From Floricoccus penangensis (GTDB taxonomy: Bacteria; Bacillota; Bacilli; Lactobacillales; Streptococcaceae), in assembly GCF_001832885.1 (NCBI RefSeq), contig NZ_MKIQ01000029.1, positions 80,872-144,871 on the forward strand: DNA of 64,000 nucleotides. The letters run 5' to 3'. Made by a program: the position numbers and the translations under genes. Below, piece after piece: positions 7,756-15,169 of this stretch (positions are counted from its first letter, which is position 1; each line of letters starts with the position of its first letter). The notes below the pieces were generated by a model. That model saw only the letters and a list, made by a program, of their open reading frames with translations. It was not told the origin of the DNA and did not search any database.

Positions 7756-8898
7756 TCAAAATTCAAATTGATTAAGCGTGCCGAAGACTTCCTCATATGT
7801 ATATATTCTATCTCGTCCATCTTCTTTTGCTTTATAAAGTGTCTTATCGGCAAGTTCAACTGCTAAATTAACACCGTTAAATGTTTTTTCTCTTATTCTC
7901 TTTATTCCTGCAGAAAAAGTCACCTTATAATCAGGTGTCTCTTCTTCCTCGTAATATGTCTTTAAATCAACCTCTAATGCTATAAGAAAGTTTTTAACTT
8001 CTTGTGATCTTTTATTTAAAAAGACAATTACAAATTCTTCACCACCGAATCTAAATATTTTATATTCTGATTCCTGCATAAACATTTTCATTGTATCTTG
8101 CATTATTTGTGAAAAAGTTGCTAATACCCTATTTCCCTCTAGATGTCCGTAGCTATCGTTAAACTTTTTAAAGTTATCTAAGTCGAGGATTGAAACTGAA
8201 TAGTCATCATACTCTTTAGACACAAACTCACTATATTCTTCAAACGCTGTAAAATTATATGTTCCAGTTAACTTATCAATTTGACCATTCTTTAAAGCTG
8301 TATTGATTTCATCTCTTTGTCTTTCTTGTAATCTAAAAAATCTTTCGAAAAAGTAAATAATTATTATAGAGCCAAGGAATACAAGAATTTCAACATTAAA
8401 TGCTGTTTTAAAATCATCTAAATTATATACAAAGAAATCACATATGATCGTAATAATCATCTCGACAGTAAGGATTAGAAGTATTTTTACATCTCTGTTT
8501 GGAATTTTTGAATTTTCTATGAAAGTTGAAGCAAATAATAATACAACTCCTATTATATACAGTTTTATATCAAGCTTTATTACTACATCATTATTGATTA
8601 AAAAATATGCAAAGACTAATGAAGGTGTTGCAATAAAAAGTAACTTACCTTTTTGCTTAGAAATATAATGACTTATAAATATGGCGAGCGTATATTCATA
8701 ACAATAGAACCCCAAAGATACTGTGGTGAATGATAGAGTGAAGTATAAATATATTGCATAGATAATCAACAATATAAAATACCTTTGAAACATTCTAACA
8801 TTTGATATTCTAAAGTTTTTAATGATTGCATCATATGATATGAGCAGACTAGTTATAACTGTTGGCATTAAGCAAAAGATTACTGAGAGTTGCCACAT
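7756..8898 (-). CDS. Membrane-bound diguanylate cyclase (GGDEF)
   Basis: A 380-residue protein. The first 180 residues contain about six hydrophobic helices, a membrane sensor domain. The C-terminal half is a GGDEF domain: KLTGTYNFTAFEEY, SILDLDNFKKFNDSYGHLEGNRVL, and an active-site loop FRFGGEEF near residue 285 (GGEEF is a competent variant). It should make cyclic di-GMP from two GTP at the membrane. The inhibitory I-site RxxD, expected five residues before GGEEF, is absent (ESEY is found instead), so product inhibition is probably missing. Its ATG overlaps the end of the EAL gene by 19 nt, implying translational coupling of synthesis and breakdown. Confidence 0.88.
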   Translation of the reverse strand: MWQLSVIFCLMPTVITSLLISYDAIIKNFRISNVRMFQRYFILLIIYAIYLYFTLSFTTVSLGFYCYEYTLAIFISHYISKQKGKLLFIATPSLVFAYFLINNDVVIKLDIKLYIIGVVLLFASTFIENSKIPNRDVKILLILTVEMIITIICDFFVYNLDDFKTAFNVEILVFLGSIIIIYFFERFFRLQERQRDEINTALKNGQIDKLTGTYNFTAFEEYSEFVSKEYDDYSVSILDLDNFKKFNDSYGHLEGNRVLATFSQIMQDTMKMFMQESEYKIFRFGGEEFVIVFLNKRSQEVKNFLIALEVDLKTYYEEEETPDYKVTFSAGIKRIREKTFNGVNLAVELADKTLYKAKEDGRDRIYTYEEVFGTLNQFEF

Positions 8899-9641
8899 AA
8901 TTCTACCTGTTTTAAGTCCCTAAACATTGGCCAATTATAACCTTGTTGATAGGTTAATCCTATATCCAACATGCTTTGACTTAATTCCTTATCTTCAATT
9001 CCTTCAATAATAAATCTCTTATTATGTCTCTGAGCAAGATTATACCAAGCCACAATGAAAATAGCAATGTCATCAAATTCATGGTTTCTAAATGGTAGTA
9101 AAGTAAATTTTAAATTTCTAATATTTTTAATATTTTTTAGAACGAATTCTAGACTATATTGACCGCATGAAATATCATCCAGTGAAATGTCATAGCCAAA
9201 TCCTGCGATTTTTTCAATATTTATCACGAATTCAGCTTGATTATCTTCTATATCAAAATGATCTCTAAAAGGTTCTGGATGCTCAGTAATCTCAATAATA
9301 ATATTGCTAGAATAGGAACTCATATCTTTAAGGAAAGACCATGTACTTTCAAAATTTAATTGCACAGGGAAAAAATTAATTGAAAATCTATAATTCGGAT
9401 GATTATTGATTTGTTTTATCAATTCACTTTTAAACCACTTTATAAATTCACTATATACATATTCATCCTTTATTAAATCATTAAATAATGCTGCCGGAAA
9501 TGAATTATCTTCCTTATTTCTAAGTAATATTTCAAATTCCAAGTATTCTGTTTCTGAAGAAAGGTCGACAATAGGCTGAAAAGCAAGACTTAGGTTCTCT
9601 ATTTCTTCGATTCTGTTTTTTTCCATAAATAAAATTCTCAT
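8880..9641 (-). CDS. EAL-domain cyclic di-GMP phosphodiesterase
   Basis: A 253-residue stand-alone EAL domain. Motifs appear in order: FEILLRN (the EAL motif, with Ile for Ala) near residue 35, the metal-binding Asn in FSINFFPVQL, IIEITEH, ISLDDISCGQYS (the DD pair; loop 6 is not the usual DFGTG), FIIEGIED and QGYNWPM. Most metal ligands are present, so hydrolysis of c-di-GMP is plausible. The altered loop could lower activity. Start choice is uncertain: 9641 (MRILFM) has AAGGA touching it, and the ATG at 9626 has it 15 nt away. It is first in the operon with the GGDEF gene. Confidence 0.82.
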   Translation of the reverse strand: MRILFMEKNRIEEIENLSLAFQPIVDLSSETEYLEFEILLRNKEDNSFPAALFNDLIKDEYVYSEFIKWFKSELIKQINNHPNYRFSINFFPVQLNFESTWSFLKDMSSYSSNIIIEITEHPEPFRDHFDIEDNQAEFVINIEKIAGFGYDISLDDISCGQYSLEFVLKNIKNIRNLKFTLLPFRNHEFDDIAIFIVAWYNLAQRHNKRFIIEGIEDKELSQSMLDIGLTYQQGYNWPMFRDLKQVELCGNSQ

Positions 9642-9668
9642 TCCTTAATAAAAATAACTCATAACAAA

Positions 9669-9677
9669 ATTATATCA
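9669..9677 (-). promoter_or_regulatory. Extended -10 promoter of EAL-GGDEF operon
   Basis: Minus strand TGATATAAT, a perfect extended -10, about 28 nt upstream of the EAL start. Confidence 0.55.
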
Positions 9678-9760
9678 TAGGTTATAAATATTATAAGAAA
9701 TCGAGATTTTTCATCTGTACTAATCATATGTGAAAAATTAAAAACAGGATTAATAACCTA

Positions 9761-10642
9761 CTATCTCTCACTTTTTTGACCAGATTCTTTACTTGCTATT
9801 TCATATTCTTTCGACTCTGGATTTGAGTCTCCACTTTCCTTTTTGTCTTTAGAATATGTATCATCTCTAGCTTGCTCAATCAATTTTTTGTATTCAACTG
9901 GGTCTAATTTATATTCATTATCATTTTTTTTAAGCTTAAAATTGATTGTTTTTTCTTGATCTGAAAAAGATGGAACTTGATTCATTTGCCCATAATAAGT
10001 AGAAAACAGCTTCAACTCAAGTAGTGAATTTGTTTCTTGAGGACTTGTATTATCTGATTCTCTAATTATGGTATCATCCCCTTCATCACCAAAAACTTGT
10101 ATTCTAGCACCTTGACTATCTTTAATTTCAGAAGCACCTGCTATTGGTCTGATTTTTATAGAAACAAGAGCATATTCTCCATCTTGGTCTAAATTATCGA
10201 TACTGTAGTCATGAATCTTAGATACATTTTCTAAATATGTTTTAGCGTACTCATTCACTATATCCTCTGCACTATATGTATCACGACCTGAAACTAATTT
10301 TAATGTTTGAAAGTCTCCCTTCATACTAATCATATGTTTTTCTTTATTAACAATCGAACTTAAAAAATCATTTTTCATCTTCAAATATGATTGAGTAAAG
10401 TATCTATTTACATCATTCTCATTTCCACCATAAATACAGTCTAGGATAGCCTTAACACTTCTTGAAATATTTTTTTCTTCATTGTTGTTAACTTTAAAAT
10501 CTTTATTTTTTGAAGAGCTATCTGTTATTTCCATAGAATTATTAACACTTTCTTCCTTATTATTTTTCTTGCATGCTGACAAATTTACAGAGATAAGACA
10601 AAGTAAAAGAAAATATAAAAATGTTTTTCTATTTCTTCTCAT
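9761..10642 (-). CDS. Secreted lipoprotein, function unknown
   Basis: A 293-residue protein with a lipoprotein signal: MRRNRKTF, a hydrophobic stretch and the lipobox LSAC with Cys at about residue 24. A 35-residue Ser/Asn/Lys linker follows. The mature region (residues 60-255) reads as a compact domain, with segments VKAILDCIYGGNENDVNRYFTQ and FKLKKNDNEYKLDPVEYKKLIEQ. The tail is a Ser/Glu/Lys-rich low-complexity stretch. I do not assign a family with confidence. It follows the Nudix gene by 20 nt on the same strand with AAAGGAG before ATG, so the two are probably cotranscribed. Confidence 0.7.
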   Translation of the reverse strand: MRRNRKTFLYFLLLCLISVNLSACKKNNKEESVNNSMEITDSSSKNKDFKVNNNEEKNISRSVKAILDCIYGGNENDVNRYFTQSYLKMKNDFLSSIVNKEKHMISMKGDFQTLKLVSGRDTYSAEDIVNEYAKTYLENVSKIHDYSIDNLDQDGEYALVSIKIRPIAGASEIKDSQGARIQVFGDEGDDTIIRESDNTSPQETNSLLELKLFSTYYGQMNQVPSFSDQEKTINFKLKKNDNEYKLDPVEYKKLIEQARDDTYSKDKKESGDSNPESKEYEIASKESGQKSER

Positions 10643-10662
10643 AAATTATAACTCCTTTGTCA

Positions 10663-11115
10663 TTAATATATCTCTATCTGCCAATCATCACCATTTTGAC
10701 GATAATAAAATTCACTGAGTTTATCGTCTACAAATATTTTATACATTTCAAGAAAATCATTTGCCAATTCATAATTTGCAAGTTCTTCTTTTTTAATCCA
10801 AAATACTTTTCCTTCATCTGATGATTTCAATTCACCAGAAAACTCATCAGTTTTATAGAAAAATACCACATATCTTTCATCATCATTAGTCTGAAATTGC
10901 TTGTATCCACATAGATAGGGATTTTGAATAGTGAGTCCTGTTTCTTCCCACACCTCCCTTATTACTGCATTATGGAAAGATTCTTCATGCTCAATATGTC
11001 CTCCTGGAAATGTTAGTCCTGGCCAATCTGGATTCATCCTGTCCTGAACCAAGATAAAGTCATCATCTTCAATCATACACATATTTGTCAAAATTGCTTT
11101 TTCTGCCCGCGCCAT
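10663..11115 (-). CDS. Nudix hydrolase (MutT/8-oxo-dGTPase-like)
   Basis: A 150-residue protein with a complete Nudix box GGHIEHEESFHNAVIREVWEETG at about residues 38-60, fitting GX5EX7REUXEEXGU. DRMNPDWPGLTFPGGHIE before it and the C-terminal FWIKKEELANYELANDF match the subgroup annotated as 8-oxo-dGTP diphosphatases. It would hydrolyse a nucleoside diphosphate linkage, perhaps in an oxidised nucleotide. The start follows GGAGG. The promoter -10 TGGTATAAT is at 11138-11146, and the MITE at 11160-11264 ends just upstream, where it could contribute a -35. Confidence 0.85.
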   Translation of the reverse strand: MARAEKAILTNMCMIEDDDFILVQDRMNPDWPGLTFPGGHIEHEESFHNAVIREVWEETGLTIQNPYLCGYKQFQTNDDERYVVFFYKTDEFSGELKSSDEGKVFWIKKEELANYELANDFLEMYKIFVDDKLSEFYYRQNGDDWQIEIY

Positions 11116-11137
11116 AAGTACCTCCTGTGTTTAATTG

Positions 11138-11146
11138 ATTATACCA
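11138..11146 (-). promoter_or_regulatory. Extended -10 promoter of Nudix gene
   Basis: Minus strand TGGTATAAT. The best -35 (TGACTA, 18-nt spacer) comes from the terminal repeat of the MITE at 11160-11264. Confidence 0.5.
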
Positions 11147-11159
11147 TGATATGTTATAA

Positions 11160-11264
11160 TATAGTCACTTAAAAATAGACTAATACATCGTTGACTTATC
11201 TCGATGAACTCCAGTTCTATCATCAATTCGTCGTCTCGTCTTACTTCTATTTTAATCAACTATA
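11160..11264. mobile_element. Short MITE-like element (105 bp)
   Basis: It starts TATAGTCACTTAAAAATAG and ends CTATTTTAATCAACTATA. The ends are imperfect 18-19-bp inverted repeats and the outer TA fits a TA target duplication. The interior matches the 225-bp element at 53665-53889 over its left, central (CTCGATGAAC, AGTTCTATCATCAATTCGTC) and right parts, but lacks both hairpin cassettes present there. It has no coding capacity. It lies between the divergent Nudix and hydrolase genes. Confidence 0.75.
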
Positions 11265-11288
11265 ATTGAAAGATGTTAGGAGAATATT

Positions 11289-12092
11289 ATGTTTTACAGA
11301 TACCAAGAACTTGAAATGCACTACAAAATATATGGTCACGGTACACCAATTCTAATGATTCATGGATTATCATGCGATATGCGTCTGTTGGTGGGCTGCA
11401 TGAAACCAATTTTTAAGGATATCGATGGATTTCAACGGATATACATTGATCTACCAGGTATGGGATTATCAAATGCTCCTTTAAGCTTTGCCTCTTGCGA
11501 TAAAATTCTTGAAGCACTTCTTGCTTTTATTGAGGATAATATTAAAGGTGACTTTATTCTTGCTGGAGAATCGTATGGTGGTTATCTGGTTAATGGAATT
11601 ATTTCTATCATGCCAGAGCGCGTGATTAAGGCAATTGAAATATGTCCAATGGTTGTAGAAAATCACGATGAACGTCGAAAAACATCAAAAAACTTTACAG
11701 ATTTTGATGAGGAATTTATGGCTACTCTTTCAGAGCAGAATAGAAAATACTTTTCAAATTTTGCTGTCATTGCAAATAAAGAGACATACGATAGATATGC
11801 TAGTGATATCATTCCTGGGATTAAGTGTTTTGATAAAAATTTCATCTATATGCTTAGAAAGAATTACAGCTTTTCCTTTGATTTATATGCGAGACTAGCA
11901 GAATTGAAATTTGACAAACCTATTTTAATATTTGCTGGTAAGCAAGATACTGCTGTTGGATATGTTGACTTATTTGAGGGTCTAGTACCACTCTTTCCGC
12001 AAGCTTCTTTCATTCTATTAAACAAAGCAGGCCATAATCTTCAAATTGAGCAAAAAGATGTATTTGAAACATTAATAAAAAATTGGTTGTAA
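11289..12092 (+). CDS. Alpha/beta hydrolase
   Basis: A 267-residue alpha/beta-hydrolase. The oxyanion-side motif ILMIHGLSCDMRLL is near residue 22, the nucleophile elbow AGESYGGY (Ser) near residue 95, an acid in GKQDTAVG near residue 218, and the catalytic His in NKAGHNLQIEQ near residue 250. Full length is normal for the family, so it is an intact esterase- or lipase-like enzyme of unknown substrate. AGGAG precedes ATG. The MITE right end (ACTATA) and the adjoining AT create a TATAAT at 11261-11266 that could serve as its -10. Confidence 0.85.
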   Translation: MFYRYQELEMHYKIYGHGTPILMIHGLSCDMRLLVGCMKPIFKDIDGFQRIYIDLPGMGLSNAPLSFASCDKILEALLAFIEDNIKGDFILAGESYGGYLVNGIISIMPERVIKAIEICPMVVENHDERRKTSKNFTDFDEEFMATLSEQNRKYFSNFAVIANKETYDRYASDIIPGIKCFDKNFIYMLRKNYSFSFDLYARLAELKFDKPILIFAGKQDTAVGYVDLFEGLVPLFPQASFILLNKAGHNLQIEQKDVFETLIKNWL

Positions 12093-12122
12093 AAAAGAAG
12101 TTCATAACTGAGCTTCTTTTTA
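12092..12122 (+). terminator. Terminator of alpha/beta hydrolase gene
   Basis: AAAAAGAAG pairs with CTTCTTTTT around a 12-nt loop, overlapping the stop codon. Confidence 0.75.
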
Positions 12123-12191
12123 TACTGATTTTAATTGGAAAGGCAAGATATCAATAATATATATATTAGCATCTAAGAAATTTTCTGTAAG

Positions 12192-12217
12192 AAAAAACAA
12201 GAGAATTTAATCTCTTG
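12192..12217 (-). terminator. Second-line minus-strand terminator
   Basis: CAAGAGA and TCTCTTG form a perfect 7-bp stem followed by TTTTTT on the minus strand. It is a backup stop for transcription from the ABC operon, through the repeat array. Confidence 0.65.
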
Positions 12218-12231
12218 TAAAATAAGATTAC

Positions 12232-12258
12232 GAGTTTTAATCGCAAGTTCAATGGTTT
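12232..12258. repeat. Direct repeat copy 1 of repeat array (half hairpin)
   Basis: 27 bp starting GAGTTTTAATCGCAAG, matching 12536-12562 with one mismatch. It corresponds to the right half of hairpin B3 without its left half. The two copies bracket a 304-bp stretch that holds the hairpin units. Confidence 0.75.
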
Positions 12259-12318
12259 CGACTTTCTTTGGCTCTTTACTCCTTAATCAGTCGTAAAATC
12301 ACCTACTCCACTGGATTA

Positions 12319-12365
12319 CGTTGTCCATAGAACTTAAACGACTAAAGTCGTTAGTTCTAGTGGCA
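12319..12365. repeat. Structured hairpin repeat, unit B1
   Basis: Starts CGTTGTCCA and ends TGGCA. Outer stem TAGAACT/AGTTCTA, inner stem AACGAC/GTCGTT with loop TAAA. Same architecture as 12405-12452, 46563-46610, 53697-53743 and 53796-53843. Confidence 0.85.
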
Positions 12366-12404
12366 GGGCGTCGAAGAACCTTTTTTTCGTACTTCATTTC
12401 ATTC

Positions 12405-12452
12405 CGTTGTCCATGAAAGCTTACAGAACTATAGTTCTGAGTTTCAGTGGCA
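12405..12452. repeat. Structured hairpin repeat, unit B2
   Basis: Starts CGTTGTCCA and ends AGTGGCA. Outer stem TGAAA/TTTCA, inner stem CAGAAC/GTTCTG with loop TATA. The stem sequences differ from B1 but pair in the same places. Confidence 0.82.
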
Positions 12453-12500
12453 AGCGTTCATAATTCTTACGAATTATTCCTTGCTACTCCGCTTACGCTT

Positions 12501-12549
12501 CGATGTCGATAAAACTAACACAACAAAAAAGCTGCGAGTTTTAATCGCA
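12501..12549. repeat. Structured hairpin repeat, unit B3, doubling as terminator
   Basis: Starts CGATGTCGA and ends ATCGCA. Outer stem TAAAACT/AGTTTTA. The usual inner stem is replaced by AACACAACAAAAAAGCTGCG. On the minus strand TTGCGA/TCGCAG plus six T form a terminator within this unit (12525-12550). Confidence 0.75.
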
Positions 12550-12550
12550 A
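12525..12550 (-). terminator. Terminator of the UgpB-like ABC operon
   Basis: Minus strand GTTGCGA and TCGCAGC pair around TTAAAAC, followed by TTTTTTG, immediately after the stop at 12562. It is embedded in hairpin repeat B3. Confidence 0.7.
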
Positions 12551-12561
12551 CTTCAATGGTT

Positions 12562-13860
12562 TTATTGATTCCAAGCGTCTTCTAATTGTTTAGTTCCTTC
12601 TTTATACATTTTATCTCTGTCACCTTTAGGGTTAGCTAAGATGTTTTCCATGATTGTACGTACAGTGTTGTTAAGAGCTGCATTAGAGTTTTGTGATACT
12701 GGGAATGAAATCAAGTTTTCTGTATCTTTTTCTAAGATTGAAGGAATCTTAGTATTTGGAGAAGATTGATATTCTTTACCTTTAATTACAGAATCAAGAA
12801 TTGGCATATATCCAGTGTTTTGTGCCCAGTATAATTGAACGTCTGGAGTTGCTAGATATTTCATGAATAGGTAAGCTGCTGTTTTTTGTTCTTCAGTTGC
12901 ACTTGAGAACATATAAACGTCTGTACCTTGTTGAATATTGTATTTAGCAGGACGAACTGCTACTCCATATTCAAATCCAGCACTTTTAGCATCTTTTGCT
13001 ACATATGTTTCACCAGCAATTGATCCAACAAACATTGCAACTTTTTGACTTGCAAATGGTACTGACATATATTTATCTGAACCTGGAGTGCGGAAGTAAC
13101 CAGCCTCAACTCCATCAGCATAGAAGTTGACTACATCTTTTGATTCTTTGCTATCAAATTTAGTGTCTTTAGTTACATCAACACCTTCATTTTTCATACC
13201 AAGTAGGTAGTAGTTAGAAAGGGCATCAAATCCAGCACCGACAACTTTTCCTTCTGATTTTTCATATATAGTTTTTGAAGCTTCTTTAAGTTCCTCCATT
13301 GTAGTTGGAACTTTTACTCCATATTGATTAAGAATAGTTTCGTTGTAGAATAAAGCCTCTGTAGATTTATTAAATGGAATACCATATTGGACATCATTGA
13401 TTTTTGCACCATCTAATAATGATTCTTTAATCTTCTCTTGATCTCCCCAACCAATTGTTTTATCTTCCATGTATGGAGTTAAGTCAACAAGTTGTTTGTT
13501 TTCAGAAGCATCATATAACCAACCTGGGTAAGCTTGAGAAATCGTTGGCAAATCTTTTGGTGATTGTAAAGTTGAATTAACTTTAGCTTGTAGTGAACCG
13601 TAATCTTGTTGGTTTTGCAATGTAACTTTAATCTTTGGATTTGCTTTTTGGAAATCCTCAGTAATCTTAGTTAAAGCTTTTTCTTGCGCACCGTTCATTG
13701 CATGCCAGAATGTGATTGTAGTATCATCTTTGATTTCGGTTACAATATTTGTATCTTTTTTTGTATCCTCTTTCTTAGAATCACTTTTACTACCACAAGC
13801 AGCAAGTGCAGTTACACTTACAACAGTCATTGCGATTGTTGCCAATTTTTTGAGTTTCAT
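12562..13860 (-). CDS. ABC transporter substrate-binding lipoprotein (UgpB-like)
   Basis: A 432-residue family-1 solute-binding lipoprotein. Signal MKLKKLATIAMTVVSVTALAAC has lipobox LAAC, so the mature protein is anchored by a diacylated Cys on the outer face of the membrane. The mature domain shows ITFWHAMNGAQEKALTKI and YGIPFNKSTEALFYNE, as in sugar and sn-glycerol-3-phosphate binding proteins of the UgpB group. The start at 13860 (with AAGGAGAG six nt upstream) is preferred over a start 57 nt upstream, because the signal peptide begins there. It is last in a five-gene operon. The ligand is not determined. Confidence 0.88.
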   Translation of the reverse strand: MKLKKLATIAMTVVSVTALAACGSKSDSKKEDTKKDTNIVTEIKDDTTITFWHAMNGAQEKALTKITEDFQKANPKIKVTLQNQQDYGSLQAKVNSTLQSPKDLPTISQAYPGWLYDASENKQLVDLTPYMEDKTIGWGDQEKIKESLLDGAKINDVQYGIPFNKSTEALFYNETILNQYGVKVPTTMEELKEASKTIYEKSEGKVVGAGFDALSNYYLLGMKNEGVDVTKDTKFDSKESKDVVNFYADGVEAGYFRTPGSDKYMSVPFASQKVAMFVGSIAGETYVAKDAKSAGFEYGVAVRPAKYNIQQGTDVYMFSSATEEQKTAAYLFMKYLATPDVQLYWAQNTGYMPILDSVIKGKEYQSSPNTKIPSILEKDTENLISFPVSQNSNAALNNTVRTIMENILANPKGDRDKMYKEGTKQLEDAWNQ

Positions 13861-13861
13861 T

Positions 13862-15169
13862 CTACTCTCCTTGTAAAATAATTTTTTGTCCTCTTCGAGG
13901 CAATATTCTTTCGCCATACGGATTTTCCAGATTTTCCGGCTTCAAAGTATGGATTGGAACCAATAATTTAGGGTGAATCATTGCAATAATTTTATCTAAA
14001 TCTCTTGGCCTTGCATGACCTGAGCATGATAAACGAGTAAATTCAATATTCTTACTTGCAAGCATTTTAAGGAATTTAGCATAAGCTGGATCAAAATCTC
14101 CGAGTGGCTCAGCATCACTATGAATATAAAGTGAACCATCTTGTAGATTTTCAAAATTATCAACTACTTGCCAAAGATATTCTCCTTTGTCAGTAAGTAA
14201 ATTTTCATAAGGTATTTCTAAACTCTCATCAAGGAATTCCACTTTTTCAGGATTCTTAGATGAATAATAGTAAGCAACTTCTATATTAAATATCTCGGCA
14301 AGCAATGCTGCCATTTGAGCTTCTAACACAACTGTTCTTGGAGAACGTTCAACTATTTTAGCAAATCGTTTAAGATTTGCTGGATAGCCATTAAATGTTA
14401 TCTGACGATCAGGACTTTCAAGCTCTAATTCAACAAGACTTTCGACTAAATCTTCTTCAGTAAAGGTATCAATCTCAAGTTCTCTTGGATTATCAGAGAA
14501 ACTGACACTTACTCCTTCCATCATAAGCATGTCACAATCTTGAGCATTATTACAAAAATCAATTGTATCTTGTGCATCATAACCATGCAATCTAAGATCC
14601 CCAGTGTAGACTAGAAACTTGTCAGGTGTCCTGATTAGAAATCCAGTAGCTCCATAGGCATCATGATCAACTGGCATCATCTCAACTGTAATCTCGCCAA
14701 CAGTAACTATTTCACCCTGTTCAACCTTTGTAATAGGACGAACATATGATAGCTCTTTATCAGGTGAAGGAATCAAGAAAGTTCCTGCCCTATTTAAAGA
14801 TTTTAGTAATTGTTCTGTCTTTCCAAAAGCATATAAAGGGATATCTTCATCTAAATAATTAACCATTTTAGAATGGTCTAAATGTACATGTGACAGAAAT
14901 ACTGCTGTATGATTAAATTCTCCGATGGTTGGAAGTTCCAAATCAGTTGAAAGATTTTTATCATAAACCGCTGGGATTGCTGGTATTAATCTGTTATTTA
15001 TAAGTGTTTCCAAGCTCTCGTCTTTTAAATTCAACTCCGGACGGAATTCTGTACCGAAATCAAAAAAGATATGTGAGTCGTTATATGAAACTTCAATCAC
15101 TGTTCCCCCAATAGTCATGATTCCACTATGGAAGGTTACAATTGTTTTATTTTTATCCTTTAATTCCAT
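13862..15169 (-). CDS. RNase J-like metallo-beta-lactamase/beta-CASP hydrolase in ABC operon
   Basis: A 435-residue MBL-fold enzyme. The metal motif HVHLDH is near residue 90, a second His is in VDHDAYGATGF, and an Asp is in VYTGDLRLHG. A beta-CASP-like middle and a C-terminal SGHARPRDLDKIIAMIHPKLLVPIHT (RMMBL-type) follow, as in RNase J and related metallo-RNases. It is shorter than RNase J (about 555 aa), lacking most of the C-terminal domain. ATG 15169 has GGGG nine nt upstream; a TTG nine nt further is less likely. The gene overlaps the permease before it by 17 nt and ends 1 nt before the binding-protein gene. The substrate, RNA or an imported phosphodiester, is unknown. Confidence 0.82.
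   Translation of the reverse strand: MELKDKNKTIVTFHSGIMTIGGTVIEVSYNDSHIFFDFGTEFRPELNLKDESLETLINNRLIPAIPAVYDKNLSTDLELPTIGEFNHTAVFLSHVHLDHSKMVNYLDEDIPLYAFGKTEQLLKSLNRAGTFLIPSPDKELSYVRPITKVEQGEIVTVGEITVEMMPVDHDAYGATGFLIRTPDKFLVYTGDLRLHGYDAQDTIDFCNNAQDCDMLMMEGVSVSFSDNPRELEIDTFTEEDLVESLVELELESPDRQITFNGYPANLKRFAKIVERSPRTVVLEAQMAALLAEIFNIEVAYYYSSKNPEKVEFLDESLEIPYENLLTDKGEYLWQVVDNFENLQDGSLYIHSDAEPLGDFDPAYAKFLKMLASKNIEFTRLSCSGHARPRDLDKIIAMIHPKLLVPIHTLKPENLENPYGERILPRRGQKIILQGE

Noticed and set aside
12229..12562. Tandem hairpins as a CRISPR array
   Set aside because: Repeats differ in their stems, spacers are not of constant length, and there are no cas genes.
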